Shown here one piece after another: positions 6,053 through 7,886 of a stretch of 7,886 nucleotides of DNA (its first letter is position 1; every line of letters begins with the position of its first letter). The stretch spans positions 1 to 7,886 of the forward strand of contig JAAZNX010000024.1 of assembly GCA_012798025.1 (NCBI GenBank). Reading direction: 5' to 3'. The notes beneath the pieces were generated by a model. That model had not been told where the DNA came from and did no database searches. It saw nothing but the letters and a program-made list of their open reading frames with translations. This DNA is from Methanothrix sp. (GTDB lineage Archaea; Halobacteriota; Methanosarcinia; Methanotrichales; Methanotrichaceae). Position numbers and translations under genes: made by a program.

Positions 6053-6511
6053 TCATTTCTTCAGGGCTGCGACGATAAAAGCATCCAGGTCCTGCACAGC
6101 CCTTTGCAGCTCTTCATCCTCCGCTAAACTCTTGAGTTTGGCCAGGTCCCTGCGGAGAGGTCCGAGCCGCAATGTGATGCCCTCGCCTTCGCTGGATGCA
6201 GCGAGCTGGCGGATCTTATCCAGCCTCTTGAAATGTGCATTTGGCATTTGCAGAAGACCGAAAAGTTCTACCAGGGCTCTTTCGATCCTCTTGCCGCGAT
6301 CGGTCAGCTCCAGATATCTGATCCTACCCTCCGGGCGGGAACGAATCAATCCATGTGCCTCAAGCTCTGAGAGAATACTGGATGTATGAGGAAATGTGGA
6401 GTCAATGCGCTTGGCGATCATGGCAGCATAAGCTGGCTTAAGTTCTCCGACCGCCAAAAGGGCTAAAACGGGCTTTTCCCGAAGGAAAAGCCGTTTCAGT
6501 GATTCAGACAT
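6053..6511 (-). CDS. MarR-like winged-helix transcriptional regulator
   Basis: The 152-residue protein begins with the archaeal pattern LREKPVLALLAVGELKPAYA (about 10-29). Then come AAMIAKRIDSTF, a recognition helix HTSSILSELEAHGLI (about 42-56), and a wing SRPEGRIRYLELTDRGKRIE (about 57-76) with the usual RxRYLxLTxxG signature. The remaining half is helical and charged (LRRDLAKLKSLAEDEELQ), likely for dimerisation. This family of euryarchaeal regulators includes EarA/MreA-like proteins, but I cannot place it closer. It lies 16 bases behind the lipoprotein gene; the TGA stop of that gene is part of a TGAGGT SD-like sequence, about 14 bases before the ATG, so the two are very probably co-transcribed. 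It may respond to, or control, the exported partner; that is inference. Confidence 0.82.
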   Translation of the reverse strand: MSESLKRLFLREKPVLALLAVGELKPAYAAMIAKRIDSTFPHTSSILSELEAHGLIRSRPEGRIRYLELTDRGKRIERALVELFGLLQMPNAHFKRLDKIRQLAASSEGEGITLRLGPLRRDLAKLKSLAEDEELQRAVQDLDAFIVAALKK

Positions 6512-6527
6512 GGCTTATTTACGAACC

Positions 6528-7502
6528 TCAGGCTACAACAGATGTCGAATTAGCCTGTACCTGGGTTGGACGGATAGGCACAGCCTGCAAAGCTTCACTT
6601 GGCAAAGCTATGTCTAATCGCTTGTTGAAGTCGTAATACAGATCGTATGTTTCAATACTGACAGAGATCTCCCCGAGCCGCACTGATTGGTTGAACATCT
6701 TCATCTGGCCTGTGGTTGGATCCATGCCAGCGATGAGCTCGGGCGTCATGTTGAAACTCATGATGCTGTGATATTTTACTGGCAAATATGTCTCCTTTGA
6801 GATCCATACATATTTTTCGATCACACTCGTCTTATTTAACTCAGTGCGGTTAATGTTAGGCATTAGCATCGGATACTGAGTCAACTGAGCGGCTATGCCG
6901 AATGCTGTGTTGTAGAGGTTCTCCAAATCAGCGCTGCCTGTTATGATCTTCAGCTTATAGGCATCTGTGCCCTCGACACTCTCCGAGCCTACCTTCTCAA
7001 GCTGAGATTTATTGATGTCCTCTGCCAGAGCTTTTACCTGGTTGTTATTGTCTTTGCCCCAGATCACTTCAGCAGACCTCGGATCGACAAGATGTGTCCA
7101 ATTTCCGGAATCATTTTTTACATAAGTTGAGTTTCCTATCTGGTACACAGCGGCGTGTGTGGTGCTGGTGTTCTCAGCCTGGCCGGGCATCTGCACAGTG
7201 ATCTTGGTTGAGCCTGTGGCAGTTGCCTGATAGCCAGAAAGGTTCACGAACGCTATTGTCTCAGCGCTCTCCATGATGGTTGTAGCGTTCTCTGGTGTGG
7301 CATTGATCCCGACTGCGTTGAGCTTCATTGTCTGAGCCATAGAGCTTTTGAGGCTGTATGAGCTCAAGTTCTCTGCTGATTTGATCTCCAGCGTCTTGAG
7401 CTCCTCTGCGCTCTTCTCGGCGCCGTTACCACTTGGGCTTTTCTCCATGCAGCCCGATACGGCCACTGCTATGAGCACAAGAACCAGTAATATCTTATTC
7501 AT
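6528..7502 (-). CDS. Exported archaeal lipoprotein, LolA/LppX-like fold suspected
   Basis: The protein has a clear lipoprotein signal: K3, a hydrophobic run LLVLVLIAVAV, then lipobox VSGC with C18 as the predicted lipidated residue, followed by a Ser/Gly/Glu-rich linker. The mature part (about 306 residues) holds about 14 N-glycosylation sequons. It contains alternating strands, an AVYQIGNSTYVKNDSGNW stretch (about 122-139), EGTDAYKLKI, and KYVWISKETYLPVKYH (about 233-248). The last of these resembles the 'W-ID-x-x-T-x-L-P-x-K' strand of LolA/LppX/DUF-type lipoproteins that bind hydrophobic ligands, so that fold is likely though the ligand is unknown. It would sit on the outer face of the cytoplasmic membrane. 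ATG 7500-7502 is preceded by a good SD, GGAGATGA (7507-7514). It leads a probable two-gene unit with the MarR-like regulator. Confidence 0.82.
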   Translation of the reverse strand: MNKILLVLVLIAVAVSGCMEKSPSGNGAEKSAEELKTLEIKSAENLSSYSLKSSMAQTMKLNAVGINATPENATTIMESAETIAFVNLSGYQATATGSTKITVQMPGQAENTSTTHAAVYQIGNSTYVKNDSGNWTHLVDPRSAEVIWGKDNNNQVKALAEDINKSQLEKVGSESVEGTDAYKLKIITGSADLENLYNTAFGIAAQLTQYPMLMPNINRTELNKTSVIEKYVWISKETYLPVKYHSIMSFNMTPELIAGMDPTTGQMKMFNQSVRLGEISVSIETYDLYYDFNKRLDIALPSEALQAVPIRPTQVQANSTSVVA

Positions 7503-7576
7503 GTCATCATCTCCGAATAATTACACTGCAACGAATTTGCATAACTCGCGCCTGAGTCCATAAGATGTGGGGATTC

Positions 7577-7593
7577 AATTTAAATTCTTTCCG
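7577..7593 (-). promoter_or_regulatory. BRE/TATA promoter of the lipoprotein gene
   Basis: Read on the minus strand, CGGAAAG (BRE-like, 7593-7587) is followed directly by the palindromic TATA-like AATTTAAATT (7586-7577). A start about 25 bases further on, near 7556, would give a leader of roughly 54 bases before the ATG at 7502. It lies between the purC stop and the lipoprotein gene, separating their expression. No convincing purC terminator is seen apart from a short TAAAAA sequence, so some read-through is possible. Confidence 0.5.
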
Positions 7594-7624
7594 ATTTTTA
7601 CTCCCCAAAGCCGGACATGGCCAT

Positions 7625-7886
7625 TCACTTGGACCTGGCAGGCTTGAACTTCTCGCCAGTGATCATCTCAAAGAGTTTGATGTAGATCCTGCAGGTTTCA
7701 TTCACAACTTCGGGAGGCAGTGCTGGTATGGGAGGCTCGGCGCAACCCGCACCTCTGGCGGCATAGAGCAGGTCCTTGTAACCAGTTTGCCGATAGTACT
7801 GGCGCACATACTCCTTGGATAGGTCCACGAACTCCCCTGCATCATGTCGGGCCTTGTCCCAGAAGCGGTCCTCGTCTGCCGTTCCA
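7625..7886 (-). CDS. purC: Phosphoribosylaminoimidazole-succinocarboxamide synthase, C-terminal part
   Basis: PurC (SAICAR synthetase) joins aspartate to CAIR using ATP in purine biosynthesis, in the cytoplasm. The 87 visible codons are the 3' end; the rest lies beyond the right edge. The sequence begins GTADEDRFWDKARHDAG, matching the conserved (H)TxDSxRFW motif near the end of PurC. It continues with LSKEYVRQYYRQTGYKD, the usual DK-[QE]-[FY]-[VL]-R helix, and PPIPALPPEVVNET plus YIKLFEMITGE, the standard ending of the protein. The frame is open to the edge with no start codon required inside the window. The short tail EKFKPARSK before the TGA is unremarkable. Confidence 0.92.
   Translation of the reverse strand, partial: GTADEDRFWDKARHDAGEFVDLSKEYVRQYYRQTGYKDLLYAARGAGCAEPPIPALPPEVVNETCRIYIKLFEMITGEKFKPARSK

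Noticed and set aside
5887..6078. Plus-strand open frame of 63 codons between the regulators
   Set aside because: It overlaps the starts and ends of two well-supported minus-strand genes, has no SD, and is AT-driven low-complexity sequence.

Overview
This window most likely comes from a methanogenic archaeon of the Methanosarcinales, and my best guess is the genus Methanothrix (formerly Methanosaeta). The signs are a formylmethanofuran dehydrogenase subunit D gene, TATA/BRE-type promoter sequences, a tRNA-Leu without an encoded CCA, archaeal winged-helix regulators, sequon-rich secreted proteins, and a surface protein whose C-terminal domain resembles ones I remember from Methanothrix. The genus assignment is inference; no database was searched.

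Layout. Plus strand, 3-1285: a molybdopterin-dinucleotide-binding protein (FwdD/FmdD type) is followed after 8 bases by argF (ornithine carbamoyltransferase), probably as one transcript. A tRNA-Leu(UAG) lies at 1406-1488. The next roughly 700 bases hold no large intact gene. On the minus strand they contain a broken piece of a CRISPR-associated csx11 gene (about 1578-1847) and a small 46-residue membrane-protein ORF at 1970-2110. A symmetric AT-rich TATA-like element at 2156-2171 could serve both this small ORF and the large gene to its right. At 2216-5599 is a 1127-residue, membrane-anchored, probably glycosylated surface protein built of six Ig-like/CARDB-like repeats, a helical middle part, another beta domain and a distinct C-terminal domain.

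From 5609 to the right edge all genes are on the minus strand. In transcription order they are: the 3' end of purC (SAICAR synthetase, entering from the right edge), a 324-residue lipoprotein with its own promoter, a MarR-like winged-helix regulator 16 bases behind it, and, after a 159-base gap with its own likely promoter, a second small winged-helix protein. The last gene converges on the surface-protein gene, and a perfect 6-bp hairpin spans the 9-base junction.

How they fit together. The left part is central metabolism (C1 metabolism, arginine biosynthesis, translation) and the right edge is purine biosynthesis. Between them is an accessory, cell-surface-oriented segment with two exported proteins and two DNA-binding regulators, plus the remains of a lost type III CRISPR locus. 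The two least expected items are the csx11 relic, with no other cas gene or array in view, and the small tail-anchored membrane ORF.
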